From positions 1 to 64,000 of the forward strand of contig CAJWGB010000004.1 in assembly GCA_913031625.1 (NCBI GenBank): DNA of 64,000 nucleotides, written 5' to 3'. Source of the stretch: an uncultured Planctomycetaceae bacterium (GTDB lineage: Bacteria; Planctomycetota; Planctomycetia; Planctomycetales; Planctomycetaceae). The notes below the pieces were generated by a model. It saw nothing but the letters and a program-made list of their open reading frames with translations, was not told where the DNA came from and made no database searches. Shown here in pieces: positions 1 through 9,550 of this stretch. Both the position numbers and the translations under genes were made by a program. Numbering within the stretch: position 1 is the stretch's first letter; each line of letters begins with the position of its first letter.

Positions 1-162
1 CATCTTGATCAGGGTGCTCTTGCCCGCCCCGTTTTCTCCCATCAATGCCAGTACCTGAGCATGCTGGAGTGTGAGCGATACACCATCGAGCGCGCGGACA
101 CCGGGAAATGACTTCTCGATCCCTGCCATGCGAAGCAGTGGTGTTTGGTTGTTCGTCACCAT
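1..162 (-). CDS. Sugar ABC transporter ATP-binding protein, N-terminal fragment (runs off window)
   Basis: Only the first 54 codons lie in the window; the gene continues past base 1. Read on the minus strand it opens [19 protein letters not shown] and reaches a Walker A loop, GENGAGKST, at about residues 42-50. The phrase '[10 protein letters not shown]' before the P-loop is typical of RbsA/MglA-type ATPases that energise import of ribose or other monosaccharides. It lies 68 nt downstream of a sugar-binding lipoprotein gene on the same strand, so the two are very probably one transport operon, with a permease expected beyond the edge. The substrate cannot be told from this fragment. Confidence 0.85.
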   Translation of the reverse strand, partial: MVTNNQTPLLRMAGIEKSFPGVRALDGVSLTLQHAQVLALMGENGAGKSTLIKM

Positions 163-205
163 GCTGCTTTTGATGATTTGGGGTCAGACGGGTCGGCGTT
201 CGTGC

Positions 206-219
206 CGGAGTTTACTCCG
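206..219 (-). other. Intercistronic stem-loop between binding-protein and ATPase genes
   Basis: CGGAGT-TT-ACTCCG is a perfect 6-bp inverted repeat in the 68-nt gap between the two transporter genes. No U-run follows it, so it is not a standard terminator. By analogy with malE-malF it could stabilise the upstream message and give more binding protein than ATPase. This role is inferred. Confidence 0.35.
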
Positions 220-230
220 CTTGGCCCGGC

Positions 231-1232
231 CTACTCTTCCGCCTTCAGAGCAGGGTCTTTGTCAGCATCTTCTTTGTAGTACAGGCTGGACTCAATGAGG
301 ATTTTCTTTTCAAAGTCCTCACCGTTCATGTACTTATGAATGATCTCCACCGTCATTTTGCCCATACGGTCAGGAAACTGAATCGGATCGCAGAGAATCT
401 TGCCGTCTCGAATGGCTTCCTTTCCTGCTTTTTCACCATCAAATCCAATGATGGTGACCTGGTCCTGGCGACCTGCCTCTTCGAGGGCTGTGCGTGCTCC
501 GAGTGCACACGGATCATTGATGGCAAAGATTGCTGACAGGTCCTGGTTGGCGACAATGGCGTCTTTGGCGACGTTGTAACCGATGTCTCTTTTGCCATCC
601 CCATTGCCCTCACCGACGACCTTGATTTGTGCGGCTCCGTCTTTTGCGTTGTGAGCGTCGACGACTTCCCTGAAGCCCTGTACACGAAGGATGCATGATG
701 CCGCGTCAGGCTTGTGGATGATATACACGTTGCCTCCGGATTCGCCCAGAAGCCTGACCATTGCTTCCCCCGCCAGTCTTCCGCCCTGCAGATTGTCGGT
801 GGCGATGTGGCACTTAACTTCTCCCTCTTCGCCGTCGTGCGCTGTGTCATTTGTGAAGACGGGGATGCCGGCTTCATTGGCTTTCTTGATTGCCTGTCCG
901 AGTGACTTTGGGTCAGTCGGCGTCAGCACGATTGCGTCCACGCCCTGCACGATAAAGTCATCAATCTGCTCCGCCTGCTTGGTAGCGTTGTCGCCGGAAA
1001 CGGTGATCACCTTGTAGCCAAGTTTGGCGCCTTCCTCTTTCATGTGATCGGAAATCACATTGAAGAACGGATTGGTGAGATCCATCGTGGAGTACGCGAT
1101 GACCTTCTCGTCGCCGTCTGTTCCGGGCTGCGAAGAATCAGTATCAGAGTTGCCGGACTCTTCAGGTTCAGCACATCCGGCGGCAAATAGAGCGAGCAGG
1201 CAGGTGAGGAAGGCGAATCGTGTGAGTTTCAT
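231..1232 (-). CDS. Sugar-binding lipoprotein of ABC importer (RbsB-like, periplasmic-binding family 1/4)
   Basis: 333 aa. The N-terminus MKLTRFAFLTCLLALFAAGC is a lipoprotein signal with lipobox FAAGC, followed by a Ser/Asp/Gly-rich linker. The body matches the RbsB/LacI-type fold: 'YSTMDLTNPFFNV' early, 'GVDAIVLTPTD' in the first lobe, and 'AIFAINDPCALGA' and 'IIGFDG' in the second. It would capture a sugar in the periplasm and deliver it to the permease of the adjacent importer. GGAG lies 6 nt before the ATG. It is transcribed before the ATPase gene. The family usually binds ribose, xylose or galactose; the actual ligand is unknown. Confidence 0.9.
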   Translation of the reverse strand: MKLTRFAFLTCLLALFAAGCAEPEESGNSDTDSSQPGTDGDEKVIAYSTMDLTNPFFNVISDHMKEEGAKLGYKVITVSGDNATKQAEQIDDFIVQGVDAIVLTPTDPKSLGQAIKKANEAGIPVFTNDTAHDGEEGEVKCHIATDNLQGGRLAGEAMVRLLGESGGNVYIIHKPDAASCILRVQGFREVVDAHNAKDGAAQIKVVGEGNGDGKRDIGYNVAKDAIVANQDLSAIFAINDPCALGARTALEEAGRQDQVTIIGFDGEKAGKEAIRDGKILCDPIQFPDRMGKMTVEIIHKYMNGEDFEKKILIESSLYYKEDADKDPALKAEE

Positions 1233-1496
1233 GCAGGGCTCCGGGCAAATTGACTGCGGGCACTCTATTGAAACAAACCGGTTCGCGTGGCACCAGTGTA
1301 TGGGAAGAATTAGAGACTACGCCCTCGTTGCCCTGGGCTGGTCGCCCAAGGTCGGGCTCCGCGGGAAATCCGGACTGCCAGAGAGATGCCTCAAAACTAC
1401 GGAGTTTGAATTGAACGAACCGGCAGCCCCCTCGTAATCGCGTGCGGCCGTGCTGCCCGCGCCGCTAAGAATTGAAGCACGCTGGATTAACCGGCT

Positions 1497-1802
1497 TCAC
1501 AGCCTGTCGGAATCTGCTGTTCCGTCTGGATTCTCTACGCTACCCGCATCGTGGCGGAAGTACGCAAGCACTCCTGCCGAATATCCTGCGAGTCTTTTGG
1601 TGGCGGGAACAGGGGCGTCATTCTGCATTTCCTCAGCAAATACGCAGGCGAATGTGAGCGAACAGCCCGTCCAGACGGAGACACCCGCAGAGATCACCAT
1701 CAGAATCGCCACGATCCATGTGGGAAGCTTGGCAGCTTTCTGTGAAGCCGGACCATGGTCTCCGCTTCCATTGAGTGAACCCTGACAGCGCCCATGGGAC
1801 AA
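1497..1802 (-). CDS. Small hypothetical membrane protein
   Basis: 101 aa, family not recognised. One clear hydrophobic span, about residues 28-55 (LPTWIVAILMVISAGVSVW and on), is followed by a polar tail. The reading frame is open, and the hydrophobic stretch followed by 'EEMQNDAPVPATKRLAGYSAGV' looks like protein rather than a shadow frame. It is on the same strand as the sugar importer, 264 nt upstream of it. The start is uncertain: the ATG at 1802 gives a polar lead of 27 residues before the membrane segment. Confidence 0.45.
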   Translation of the reverse strand: MSHGRCQGSLNGSGDHGPASQKAAKLPTWIVAILMVISAGVSVWTGCSLTFACVFAEEMQNDAPVPATKRLAGYSAGVLAYFRHDAGSVENPDGTADSDRL

Positions 1803-2299
1803 CAGAGTTCGCGGACGTTCAACTTGAAGAGGGAAGATAAGAAAACGAGGGTAACAGCCCGAAAATCACTTTCTCTGGCCATATTTGAGTGACGAGAAGC
1901 ACTTTGTTGAGCGCAGGCTGACGGAAATTTGGTCATCCGGACGCCTCAGACTCTGAAAAAAGCTCTCAGACCAGCGTTTCGTCAGGTCCACGCCTTGTCA
2001 GCCACTTTTCTGCTCGGTACCATCCCCGGTCCGATTTGTGGGTATCAGAAGCAAATCAGCTCGCCAGACTACAGAGTAGCCTGACCGAACTGACGATAGG
2101 TTCTGATACTCTGTTGGATTTACCGGGGCGCTGGAGCAACCCGCAGTGCGACGGCACTATTGCTCGCGCAGGTAAGTTCAGTCTCAGCAACCATTTACGT
2201 TCTGTGCTCAGATTGCATTGTTCGTAGGGGTTGCCGTTGAGATGGGGCGGAATCGGCCGCTTCATCCGGGATCCAATCCACTTTTACCTGGCTGATTTT
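1803..2299. other. Non-coding stretch upstream of ffh
   Basis: About 500 nt between a minus-strand small gene and ffh. No convincing protein, tRNA, or SRP RNA core was seen. It presumably holds divergent promoters, but no sigma70-like pair stood out by eye. Confidence 0.4.
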
Positions 2300-3781
2300 G
2301 TGTTCGAAGGGATAACAGAAGGTCTATCGAATGCGTTCTCGGCTTTCCGGGGTACCGGAAAGATTACCGAGGCGAACATTCGCGAAGGCATGAAGGGCGT
2401 CCGTAAGGCGCTCCTTGAGGCCGACGTGGCTTTCGATGTTGCGCAGGACTTTGTCAAACGCGTGACAGAACAGGCGATCGGAACAGAAGTTCTAAAATCG
2501 CTGCGTCCCGAAGAGCAAATCGTGCATATCGTGCATCAGGAGCTGATTGCTCTGATGTCCGGCGATCACAACCTGCCCCTTCGCCGGGACGGTGTGACGA
2601 TCATCATGATGTGTGGACTGCAGGGGTCTGGAAAGACAACAACCTGCGGTAAGCTGGCGACAATGCTGAAGGAGCAGGGTTATGCTCCAATGCTGGTCGC
2701 AGCAGACCTGCAGCGTCCTGCGGCGATCGAACAGCTGAAAGTAATCGGGGAGCAGGTTGGCTGTCCGGTCTACCACGAAGATCCTGCCAGGAGCGATCCG
2801 GTGCAGGTTTGTCGCAATGGCGTCAAACAGGCGAAAGCTGGTGATTCAAGGGTTGTCATTCTGGACACCGCCGGCCGACTGGGAATCGACGAAGAACTGA
2901 TGAAGGAGCTGCAGCGGATCGACAATCGCGTCGGCCCGGACATGTGCCTCTTCGTCTGCGACGCAATGACTGGTCAGGATGCCGTTAACAGCGCCAAAGC
3001 CTTCAATGAGGCTCTGGAACTGGATGGTGTGGTCCTGACGAAGCTGGATGGAGACACTCGCGGTGGGGCTGCCTTATCAGTTCGTGCCGTGACAGGTGTT
3101 CCCATCAAGTTTGTTGGTGTCGGCGAACAGCTGGACCGTCTCGAGCAGTTCCATCCGGACCGTATGGCCGGTCGGATTCTCGGCGGCGGTGACATGGCAA
3201 CACTGTTGGAAAAAGCGCAATCCGCCTTCGATGAAGAGGAGATGCTTGCCCAACAGAAGAAGATGGAAGAGGGCAAATTCACGCTGGATGATTTCCGCAA
3301 GCAGATGCGGCAGATCAAAAAGCTGGGTTCCATGCGAGAGATCATGAAGATGATTCCTGGCATGGGGGGAGTCCTTGACCAGATGGGGGACATGAATCCG
3401 GAAGACGACATGCGTCGAATTGAAGGAATCATCGACTCCATGACGCTCGACGAGCGCAACAATCCGGACCGCATTGACCGCAGCCGCCGCAACAGGATTG
3501 CGAGGGGAAGCGGGGTTGAACCTTCAGAAGTCAATAAGCTGCTGAAGGAATTCAACACGATGGGCAAGACCATGCAAAACATGGCCTCCATGAGTCTGCG
3601 GGAACGGATGGCAGCGGTGAAGCAGATGGCTGATGGTGGGATGATGGATCCCAACGCAGACATCAAAGAGAAGAAGATTCGCAGCAAACGCGGACCCGCG
3701 AATTCCGCATTGGTGCGAGATAAAAAGAAAAAACAACGGAAAGACGCCAAAAAGGCGAAGAAAAGAAACCGAAGAAAGTAG
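2300..3781 (+). CDS. ffh: Signal recognition particle protein Ffh
   Basis: GTPase subunit of the signal recognition particle. It binds signal peptides and SRP RNA and docks with FtsY to deliver membrane proteins. I start it at the GTG at 2300, giving [16 protein letters not shown], which lines up with the usual Ffh N-terminus; the track ORF begins 23 codons earlier at a TTG. Order: four-helix N domain, G domain with P-loop [14 protein letters not shown] and TKLDGD (G4), then the methionine-rich M domain ([16 protein letters not shown]). The tail is very Lys-rich. About 493 aa, somewhat longer than E. coli Ffh because of the basic tail. It leads a translation block with rpsP, trmD and rplS. 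Confidence 0.95.
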   Translation: MFEGITEGLSNAFSAFRGTGKITEANIREGMKGVRKALLEADVAFDVAQDFVKRVTEQAIGTEVLKSLRPEEQIVHIVHQELIALMSGDHNLPLRRDGVTIIMMCGLQGSGKTTTCGKLATMLKEQGYAPMLVAADLQRPAAIEQLKVIGEQVGCPVYHEDPARSDPVQVCRNGVKQAKAGDSRVVILDTAGRLGIDEELMKELQRIDNRVGPDMCLFVCDAMTGQDAVNSAKAFNEALELDGVVLTKLDGDTRGGAALSVRAVTGVPIKFVGVGEQLDRLEQFHPDRMAGRILGGGDMATLLEKAQSAFDEEEMLAQQKKMEEGKFTLDDFRKQMRQIKKLGSMREIMKMIPGMGGVLDQMGDMNPEDDMRRIEGIIDSMTLDERNNPDRIDRSRRNRIARGSGVEPSEVNKLLKEFNTMGKTMQNMASMSLRERMAAVKQMADGGMMDPNADIKEKKIRSKRGPANSALVRDKKKKQRKDAKKAKKRNRRK

Positions 3782-3910
3782 GATCTGTCGCCGGTTGCGG
3801 ACTGCTCGCTTGAGTCTCTGTCTGCCTCCGGGATTCAACAAATAACCCACGATTTGGGTCAAGATACAACTACCGAGACACGGGTCTTGGTTCTCATTCT
3901 GGAGTGTAAA

Positions 3911-4324
3911 ATGTCAGTTCGAATTCGAATGAAGCGGATGGGGCGAAAACATCGTCCATTTTACCGCATCTGCATCATGGACCGTCAGCGAGCTCGTGAT
4001 GGCAAAGCCATCGAAGAAGTCGGGTTTTACGACACGTCCGTAAAGGATAAAGCAAAGCGTGTCAGTCTGAATATGGAGCGGATTGACTACTGGCTGTCTG
4101 TCGGCGCTCAGCCTTCAGAAAAGGTCAACGCGCTGATTCAGAAGGTTCGCAAAGGCAAGTTTGGTGTTGCTGCTGAACCTCCGCCGATGCAGGCACCAAA
4201 GGCTCCAGAGCCTGAGCCGACTCCGGAACCTGCAGCGGAAGAATCAGCTGAAGCGACTGGGTCAGCCGAAGGTGAAACCGCCGAAGCTGAAGCAGATGCT
4301 GCAGCTGAAGAAGGTGGCGAATAG
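3911..4324 (+). CDS. rpsP: 30S ribosomal protein S16
   Basis: The S16 core is clear: MSVRIRMKRMGRKHRPFYRI, then 'EEVGFYDT' and 'YWLSVGAQPSEKV'. The ATG at 3911 follows GGAGTG; the track ORF starts 19 codons too early. 137 aa, against about 80 for E. coli S16. The extra C-terminus is a low-complexity Pro/Glu/Ala tail (PEPEPTPEPAAEESAEA), strongly acidic and probably disordered. Position between ffh and trmD is conserved in many bacteria, but rimM, which often sits here, is missing. Confidence 0.95.
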   Translation: MSVRIRMKRMGRKHRPFYRICIMDRQRARDGKAIEEVGFYDTSVKDKAKRVSLNMERIDYWLSVGAQPSEKVNALIQKVRKGKFGVAAEPPPMQAPKAPEPEPTPEPAAEESAEATGSAEGETAEAEADAAAEEGGE

Positions 4325-4348
4325 CAGCGGTAACGCTGTGTTTCTGTC

Positions 4349-5047
4349 ATGCGGTTCGATGTTCTGACACTGTTTCCTCAGATCTTTGACAGTTATCTGG
4401 GGCAGAGCATTCTGAAGCTGGCAATACAGCGGGATCTTGTGAGCGTTCATACTCACGACTTTCGCGATTTTGCCAAAGGAAAACATAACCAGGTCGACGA
4501 CAAACCTTTTGGCGGCGGACCTGGGATGCTGTTGATGTGTGAGCCGATTTTCGATTGTGTCGAATCGGTTCAGGCGTCAGCGAATTCACCCGGTCGACTG
4601 ATCATGATGACCCCGCAGGGGCGAAAACTTGACCAGAGACTGGTGGAAGAACTTGCTCAGGAAGAGCGACTGGTCATCATGTGTGGCCGATATGAAGGAT
4701 TTGACGACAGAATTCTCCAGGGGCTACAGCCAACGGAGGTTTCGGCAGGCGACTTCATCTGTAACGGCGGTGAAGTCCCGGCCATGTTGCTGATCGATAC
4801 CGTGATTCGCCTCATACCGGAGGTGCTCGGTGACGAAACCAGCAGCAAATACGATTCATTCAACGAATCGGGATTACTCGAGTATCCGCAGTACACGCGT
4901 CCTCGCGAGTTCCGCGGAATGAAGGTACCCGACATTTTGTTAAGCGGAAACCACGAAGCGATTGCTGAGTGGCGACATCAACAGAGTCTTAAACGTACAG
5001 CTGAACGCAGGTCTGATCTTACAGCGGAGAACCCGCCAGACAGGTAG
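4349..5047 (+). CDS. trmD: tRNA (guanine-N1)-methyltransferase TrmD
   Basis: 232 aa SPOUT-family enzyme that methylates G37 next to the anticodon of tRNAs reading CNN codons, preventing +1 frameshifting. It begins MRFDVLTLFPQIF, has 'DDKPFGGGPGML' near residue 50-60, 'CGRYEGFD', and the trefoil-knot SAM site 'GDFICNGGEVPAMLLID'. 'SGLLEYPQYTRP' is diagnostic. It starts 24 nt after rpsP and is followed 24 nt later by rplS, so one operon is likely. Confidence 0.97.
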   Translation: MRFDVLTLFPQIFDSYLGQSILKLAIQRDLVSVHTHDFRDFAKGKHNQVDDKPFGGGPGMLLMCEPIFDCVESVQASANSPGRLIMMTPQGRKLDQRLVEELAQEERLVIMCGRYEGFDDRILQGLQPTEVSAGDFICNGGEVPAMLLIDTVIRLIPEVLGDETSSKYDSFNESGLLEYPQYTRPREFRGMKVPDILLSGNHEAIAEWRHQQSLKRTAERRSDLTAENPPDR

Positions 5048-5071
5048 TGCAGTCATCACAGGAATTTGATC

Positions 5072-5461
5072 ATGCGTAACAAACTTCTGGACATTGCAGA
5101 GCAGTCAAGTCTGCGGGAAGAGCCGCTGAACTTTACGGTCGGTGACACGATCGATGTTCACACACGGATCCTTGAAGGTAACAAAGAACGCGTTCAGGTC
5201 TTCAGCGGCGTCGTGATCGCTCGCCGCGGACACGGAACCAGCGAAATGTTCACCGTACGTCGCATCGTCCAGGGCGAAGGCGTTGAACGAACATTCCCGG
5301 TTCACTCACCCAAGATCGCAAAAATCGAAGTGAAGCGACACGGTCGCGTTCGTCGTGCCAAGCTGTTCTATCTTCGTGAGCGAACTGGTAAGGCCACTCG
5401 TTTGCGTGAACGAAAGGCCAAGCCCTGGGAAGTGGATCCAGGTGCCAAGAAGAAGAGCTGA
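5072..5461 (+). CDS. rplS: 50S ribosomal protein L19
   Basis: 129 aa. The ATG at 5072 is preceded by AGGAA at 7 nt; the track's TTG at 5066 is less likely. Family signatures are '[13 protein letters not shown]', '[15 protein letters not shown]', '[16 protein letters not shown]' and '[19 protein letters not shown]'. L19 sits at the 30S-50S interface. It is the last gene of the ffh-rpsP-trmD-rplS block; a strong terminator follows 27 nt after the stop. Confidence 0.97.
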   Translation: MRNKLLDIAEQSSLREEPLNFTVGDTIDVHTRILEGNKERVQVFSGVVIARRGHGTSEMFTVRRIVQGEGVERTFPVHSPKIAKIEVKRHGRVRRAKLFYLRERTGKATRLRERKAKPWEVDPGAKKKS

Positions 5462-5487
5462 TTCAAACTCTTCCGGAATGAACAATC

Positions 5488-5517
5488 AAAGGGCGGTGGG
5501 TTTCCACCGCCCTTTTT
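5488..5517 (+). terminator. Rho-independent terminator after rplS
   Basis: AAAGGGCGGTGG-GTTT-CCACCGCCCTTT is a perfect 12-bp stem with a 4-nt loop and a T-run. It closes the translation operon. Its A-rich 5' side also gives a T-run on the other strand, so it may work for the convergent helicase operon too. Confidence 0.9.
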
Positions 5518-5701
5518 CGTTGGACGTTTCAGTCTCTGAAGACCTCGCTGAGCGTTCCCTGATGAGGCGACTGTCAGTTGCACTCGAGGCCGTACGGAGC
5601 GCAGCGAGCTACGACCTGGTTCCAGCTCAAATCTTTCCCGGCGTCCCGATGCGATCGCGCCGGAGCATCGTCGCTCCGCTCTTTGATCCGGCGTGCGACC
5701 T

Positions 5702-7054
5702 TCAATCATCCTTCGATCGGCCACGGCGGCGACGGTTTCTGGCCGCTTTTCTCTGGGCTGCGGTTGGTCGGGCGTTCTCCTGCGTTTCTTCCGTCGACTG
5801 TTCACCCTCCGGTCGATCTGTCGCCCGACGTCCTCCCCGACGATTGCGTCGTCGTCGCCGATTGCCGCTCGGTCGGCGTTCTCCGGGGGAAGGATTCAGA
5901 GTCGTGCTTTCAGGAGCCGGCAGCGGATCCGGCTCTCGTGCGTCCGGCAGAATCTCAAACCCCAGCATGCGTTCGATTTCACGCAGGAACTCACGCTCAG
6001 GAGGTGTGCAGAAAGAGATGGCGATTCCCTGAGCCCCTGCACGGCCGGTCCGTCCGATTCGATGGACATACTGTTCCGGTTCAGACGGCAACTCGAAGTT
6101 GAATACATGACTCACATTGTCGACATCGATTCCGCGAGCGGCCAGATCCGTGGCGACCAGCACCTGAGCCTTTTCGGAACGGAATGCTTCCATAGCCTGG
6201 TTGCGTGCATTCTGAGACTTGTTGCCGTGTACGACTGTGCAGTCGATGTCATTCCTTTTCAGAAAGTCGGCCACTGAGCCGGCGCCGCGCCGAGTTCTCG
6301 TGAACACGATCGCCTGTCCGACGTCTCCGGCCTTGATCAGCTGAGCAAGAAATGGTTTGCGCTGAGCAAAGTCCAGGAATACGACGCGTTGATCAATGAG
6401 CTCAACGTTGACGTGTGTCGGTGAGACGTCAACGTGTACCGGATCGTAGAGCAGTTGTTCTGCCAACTGCACGATCTTCTTCGGCATCGTGGCCGAAAAG
6501 AACATCGACTGTCGTCGAAGTGGAAGAACCTTAATGATCTTTCTGATGTCAGGCAGGAATCCCATGTCCATCATGCGATCTGCTTCATCAAGGACGAAGA
6601 CCTGCATCCTGTTCAGGTAGATGTAATTCTGCCCCATCAGGTCGAGCAAACGCCCGGGAGTCGCGACCAGCACATGGACACCTTCTTCCAGTGCCTGGAC
6701 CTGTCGCCCCTGGCCAACACCTCCATAGATCAGGACGTGTTTGATATCGAGGTGTTTGCCATAGACTTCGAATTGCTCTCCAATCTGCATCGCCAGCTCT
6801 CTTGTTGGTGCCACAACAAGTGCCAGTGGGCGTCTGGCGACGGTACCAAAGCCTCCTGACGCCAAACGCTGCAGGATGGGCAGGGCGAACGCAGCCGTCT
6901 TGCCGGTACCAGTCTGTGCACACCCAAGGACGTCGCGTTCTTCGAGAGCAGCTGGGATTGCGGCCGCCTGGACGTCAGTTGGCGTTTCGTAACCAGCATC
7001 TCTGATGGCTTCCAGGATTTCCGGCATCAGCTGGAGTGATTCAAAATCATTCAT
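5702..7054 (-). CDS. DEAD-box RNA helicase (RhlE-like)
   Basis: ATP-dependent RNA helicase. The start is ATG 7054 (MNDFESLQLMPEILEAI), preceded by AGGAGG on the minus strand; the longer track ORF starts inside the upstream gene. Motifs in order: Q-motif region 'YETPTDVQAAAIP', motif I AQTGTGKT, 'PTRELA', motif II VLDEADRM, motif III 'FSATMP', then in lobe 2 'VATDLAARGIDVDNV' and 'HRIGRTGRAG'. About 450 aa; the last 90 residues are Arg-rich (RRRRRNRRGGRR), typical of RNA-binding tails in RhlE-type helicases. The 8-nt overlap with the RND transporter gene implies translational coupling. Confidence 0.93.
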   Translation of the reverse strand: MNDFESLQLMPEILEAIRDAGYETPTDVQAAAIPAALEERDVLGCAQTGTGKTAAFALPILQRLASGGFGTVARRPLALVVAPTRELAMQIGEQFEVYGKHLDIKHVLIYGGVGQGRQVQALEEGVHVLVATPGRLLDLMGQNYIYLNRMQVFVLDEADRMMDMGFLPDIRKIIKVLPLRRQSMFFSATMPKKIVQLAEQLLYDPVHVDVSPTHVNVELIDQRVVFLDFAQRKPFLAQLIKAGDVGQAIVFTRTRRGAGSVADFLKRNDIDCTVVHGNKSQNARNQAMEAFRSEKAQVLVATDLAARGIDVDNVSHVFNFELPSEPEQYVHRIGRTGRAGAQGIAISFCTPPEREFLREIERMLGFEILPDAREPDPLPAPESTTLNPSPGERRPSGNRRRRRNRRGGRRATDRPEGEQSTEETQENARPTAAQRKAARNRRRRGRSKDD

Positions 7055-9401
7055 CCGTCTGACCCTCCTGTGTGTCTGACTCGCAATCAGGGTGAGTGTC
7101 CTGTGCGGATGCTGGAGAAGTCCATCGCAGCAAGAGTGGCAGCAGCACGAGGTCTCCGAAAATGCCACCCAGCAGTGACAGCGTCAGCAGACCTCCAAAG
7201 TACACCAAAGGAACAAACCTTGAGGCAGTGAGCACCAGGAATCCTGCGATTAACGCGAGATGGGCAAACACGACTGCGCGACCAGCCCCCGCGTGCGCCA
7301 CGTGCAGCGCCTGTGACACCGACATTGTACGCCGAGCTCGCTCAAATGCAGTGATATAGTGAATCGTTGAATCGACCGTCAGTCCCATGCTGACGCTGGT
7401 GATCATGGCAGTTCCTATGTTGACGCGCGTTCCGAGCCACCCGAGGGATCCCATCACCAGGGCGACGGGAAATACGTTCGGTAACAGTGAGATCAGTCCG
7501 ATACGCAGACTGCGGAAGGCGATCGTCATGCACAGAAAGATGCCGCCGGTTGCGACCAGAAAGCTATTGAGCTGATCGCTGAGTAGACTCTGGATGACGG
7601 CGGCCAGCAGGACAAACATTCCGGAGGCTGAGGGAGGTGACTTCTGAATTTCCTCGATCTCATCGGGATTGAGGTCGTCCGCAATCGCGTCGTTACGCCG
7701 TCTCTCAGTGTCTGCAGCAAAGAACTTCTCGACAGTCGCGCGAATTGACCGAATCTGCTCCTCTTTGGAATCTGCCGGCTGCTGTTCTGCGGACCGCAGC
7801 ACGATTCGCATCCGCTGTTTTTCTATGTTGTAGAAGCTGGCGACCAATTCAGGATGACGTTGCTGGATGCGATCGAGGTTTCGTTTTGGACCGAAGAATC
7901 GCGGAGGCAGGCTTGTCATGTCTGTCAGCGAAAGAACAGTCAGGTTCTGATCTTCCGTGGTCTGTTCACGAAGCTGCGTGGTCAGATCGTGGACTCCATT
8001 CAGGAATTCGTTGTCCAGGGTCTCAGGAGTGTCGAATGCTACTTCCCAGCTGCCTGCACCTCCCAGACGTGACTCGACAAAGCGGAGGGACCTTACGATC
8101 TCAGAGGAGTCCTTGAAGTTGCGGCTGAAGTCCGTTTCCAGAGTTAGCTGAAATACGCCTGGTGTGGTTGCTCCGAGCAGCAGCAGGCAGACAATTGCCG
8201 TTGCAACCGGGCGTTGTTCCAGTACTCGACAGTTGATCTGGAGCGCGCGATCCAGCCAGTGCTCAAGAGGAACAGTTGCCGGCGAGCGCAGCCGGGACCC
8301 GGAAGCCAGCGTTGCCGGCAGCAGAACGAAACAGCCCGCCAGCACGACAAACGTTGCCAGGCACATCATGACTGAAAAGCTGCGAACCGGAGTGATCTGA
8401 CTGACAAGCAGAGATCCGAAACCCACGGCAGTTGTGGCACACGTCCAGAATACGGGCGACGCCATGTCTCTCAGTGTCTGGCGAGCCGCCTGATGCGGAT
8501 CAGTTTCGGAACTCGGGGCAGTTGCCGCCGCATTCCTCAGGTCGCGATAGTGAACAATCACATGCATGAAGGTGGCGATACCGATCACGGTCACCAGTGA
8601 ATTCAGCATTGAGCTGACCATGCTGAGTTCTGCTCCCTGCAACTGGAGGGTGGCTCGGGTTACGAGCACAGCACCCAGCACGAGACCAGTGGGTGCCAGC
8701 AGCCAGCGGAGGCCATGAAACATCACCAGCAGAACGACGGATAAAATAGCGAGAGAAACAAGAAACAGGCTTCGTGAGTCCTGTTCCACCAGCTGAAACA
8801 TGTCGTAAACCTGGACCGGTTCTCCGGCGACAGCCACTTCGGCATTCAAAGTTGCCGCGACTTCCCGAATCGCATCGATGGTATTACCTCGAGGCACGCC
8901 AGACGCCTCTTCCGGCAGTAGCTCCACGATAATTCCCGTGGTTCGTGCATCGCGTCCGATCAGCGTGCCTTCAAACAGCAGCACCATCGCCCGCTTCATA
9001 TTTTTGAAACGAATTGTCTTCTCGAGCATGCCGGGGAGGTGCTGTGTCTTCTCGGCATTGATCCCTTTGATCCCATTCAGCTTCTCGGCGGTGCTGCGAA
9101 TTCGTTTCTCTGCGGCAGGCGCGATTGGGACCCAGTCATCGACCAGTGCTGTCTTCAGGTCCGCTGGATAGTCTCCCTCTACATCCAGCAGTCGATCCTC
9201 AGTCCATGCAACCAGCACAAACTCATCACCGCCAAACTCGGATCTGCTACGGTTGAGCAGAATGAGATCCGGATTATCTTCTGCGAAGAAGGACTCAATT
9301 CGCTGATCAAAGACCAGTTGTTCCGACAACGGAATTGCGCACAGCACACCGATGGCGGCGAGGAAGAGGAGCAGGTTGCGATATTGGATCAGGATGCCCA
9401 T
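7047..9401 (-). CDS. RND/MMPL-family membrane transporter
   Basis: 784 aa. One N-terminal membrane segment, a large periplasmic domain (about 40-215), a five-helix bundle (about 215-380), one further helix, a second periplasmic domain, and a second five-helix bundle near 600-770. This twofold repeat is the RND fold in its MMPL/HAE3-like form. 'IGIATFMHVIVHYRDLR' and 'MGLTVDSTIHYITAFERAR' are the matching TM-end motifs in each half. Cargo is probably a lipid or hydrophobic compound, powered by the proton gradient; this is family knowledge, not seen. It follows a small secreted-protein gene and overlaps the helicase start. Confidence 0.85.
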   Translation of the reverse strand: MGILIQYRNLLLFLAAIGVLCAIPLSEQLVFDQRIESFFAEDNPDLILLNRSRSEFGGDEFVLVAWTEDRLLDVEGDYPADLKTALVDDWVPIAPAAEKRIRSTAEKLNGIKGINAEKTQHLPGMLEKTIRFKNMKRAMVLLFEGTLIGRDARTTGIIVELLPEEASGVPRGNTIDAIREVAATLNAEVAVAGEPVQVYDMFQLVEQDSRSLFLVSLAILSVVLLVMFHGLRWLLAPTGLVLGAVLVTRATLQLQGAELSMVSSMLNSLVTVIGIATFMHVIVHYRDLRNAAATAPSSETDPHQAARQTLRDMASPVFWTCATTAVGFGSLLVSQITPVRSFSVMMCLATFVVLAGCFVLLPATLASGSRLRSPATVPLEHWLDRALQINCRVLEQRPVATAIVCLLLLGATTPGVFQLTLETDFSRNFKDSSEIVRSLRFVESRLGGAGSWEVAFDTPETLDNEFLNGVHDLTTQLREQTTEDQNLTVLSLTDMTSLPPRFFGPKRNLDRIQQRHPELVASFYNIEKQRMRIVLRSAEQQPADSKEEQIRSIRATVEKFFAADTERRRNDAIADDLNPDEIEEIQKSPPSASGMFVLLAAVIQSLLSDQLNSFLVATGGIFLCMTIAFRSLRIGLISLLPNVFPVALVMGSLGWLGTRVNIGTAMITSVSMGLTVDSTIHYITAFERARRTMSVSQALHVAHAGAGRAVVFAHLALIAGFLVLTASRFVPLVYFGGLLTLSLLGGIFGDLVLLPLLLRWTSPASAQDTHPDCESDTQEGQTDE

Positions 9402-9550
9402 ATGGACAGGGTATCAGAATGCCGACGGTTGGTCCGTGCCTCGGCCGGAACCTTGGGCACCTGTTGTCTCTGGCATCCTGCCACACAGGAGTGTCCTCAA
9501 CGGAGTGGCTCCTGTTTTGCGATGGGCGATTTCCCGCGAACGCGTGCAGT

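Noticed and set aside
1803-2299. SRP RNA upstream of ffh
   Set aside because: The conserved SRP RNA apical loop sequence was not seen in the gap.
2974-3750. 258-aa minus ORF opposite ffh
   Set aside because: Ser/Arg/Met-rich mirror frame of the ffh M domain.
5355-6277. Long plus-strand ORFs (225, 174 and 194 aa) opposite the helicase
   Set aside because: Arg/Ser-rich shadows of the DEAD-box gene on the other strand, with no motif.
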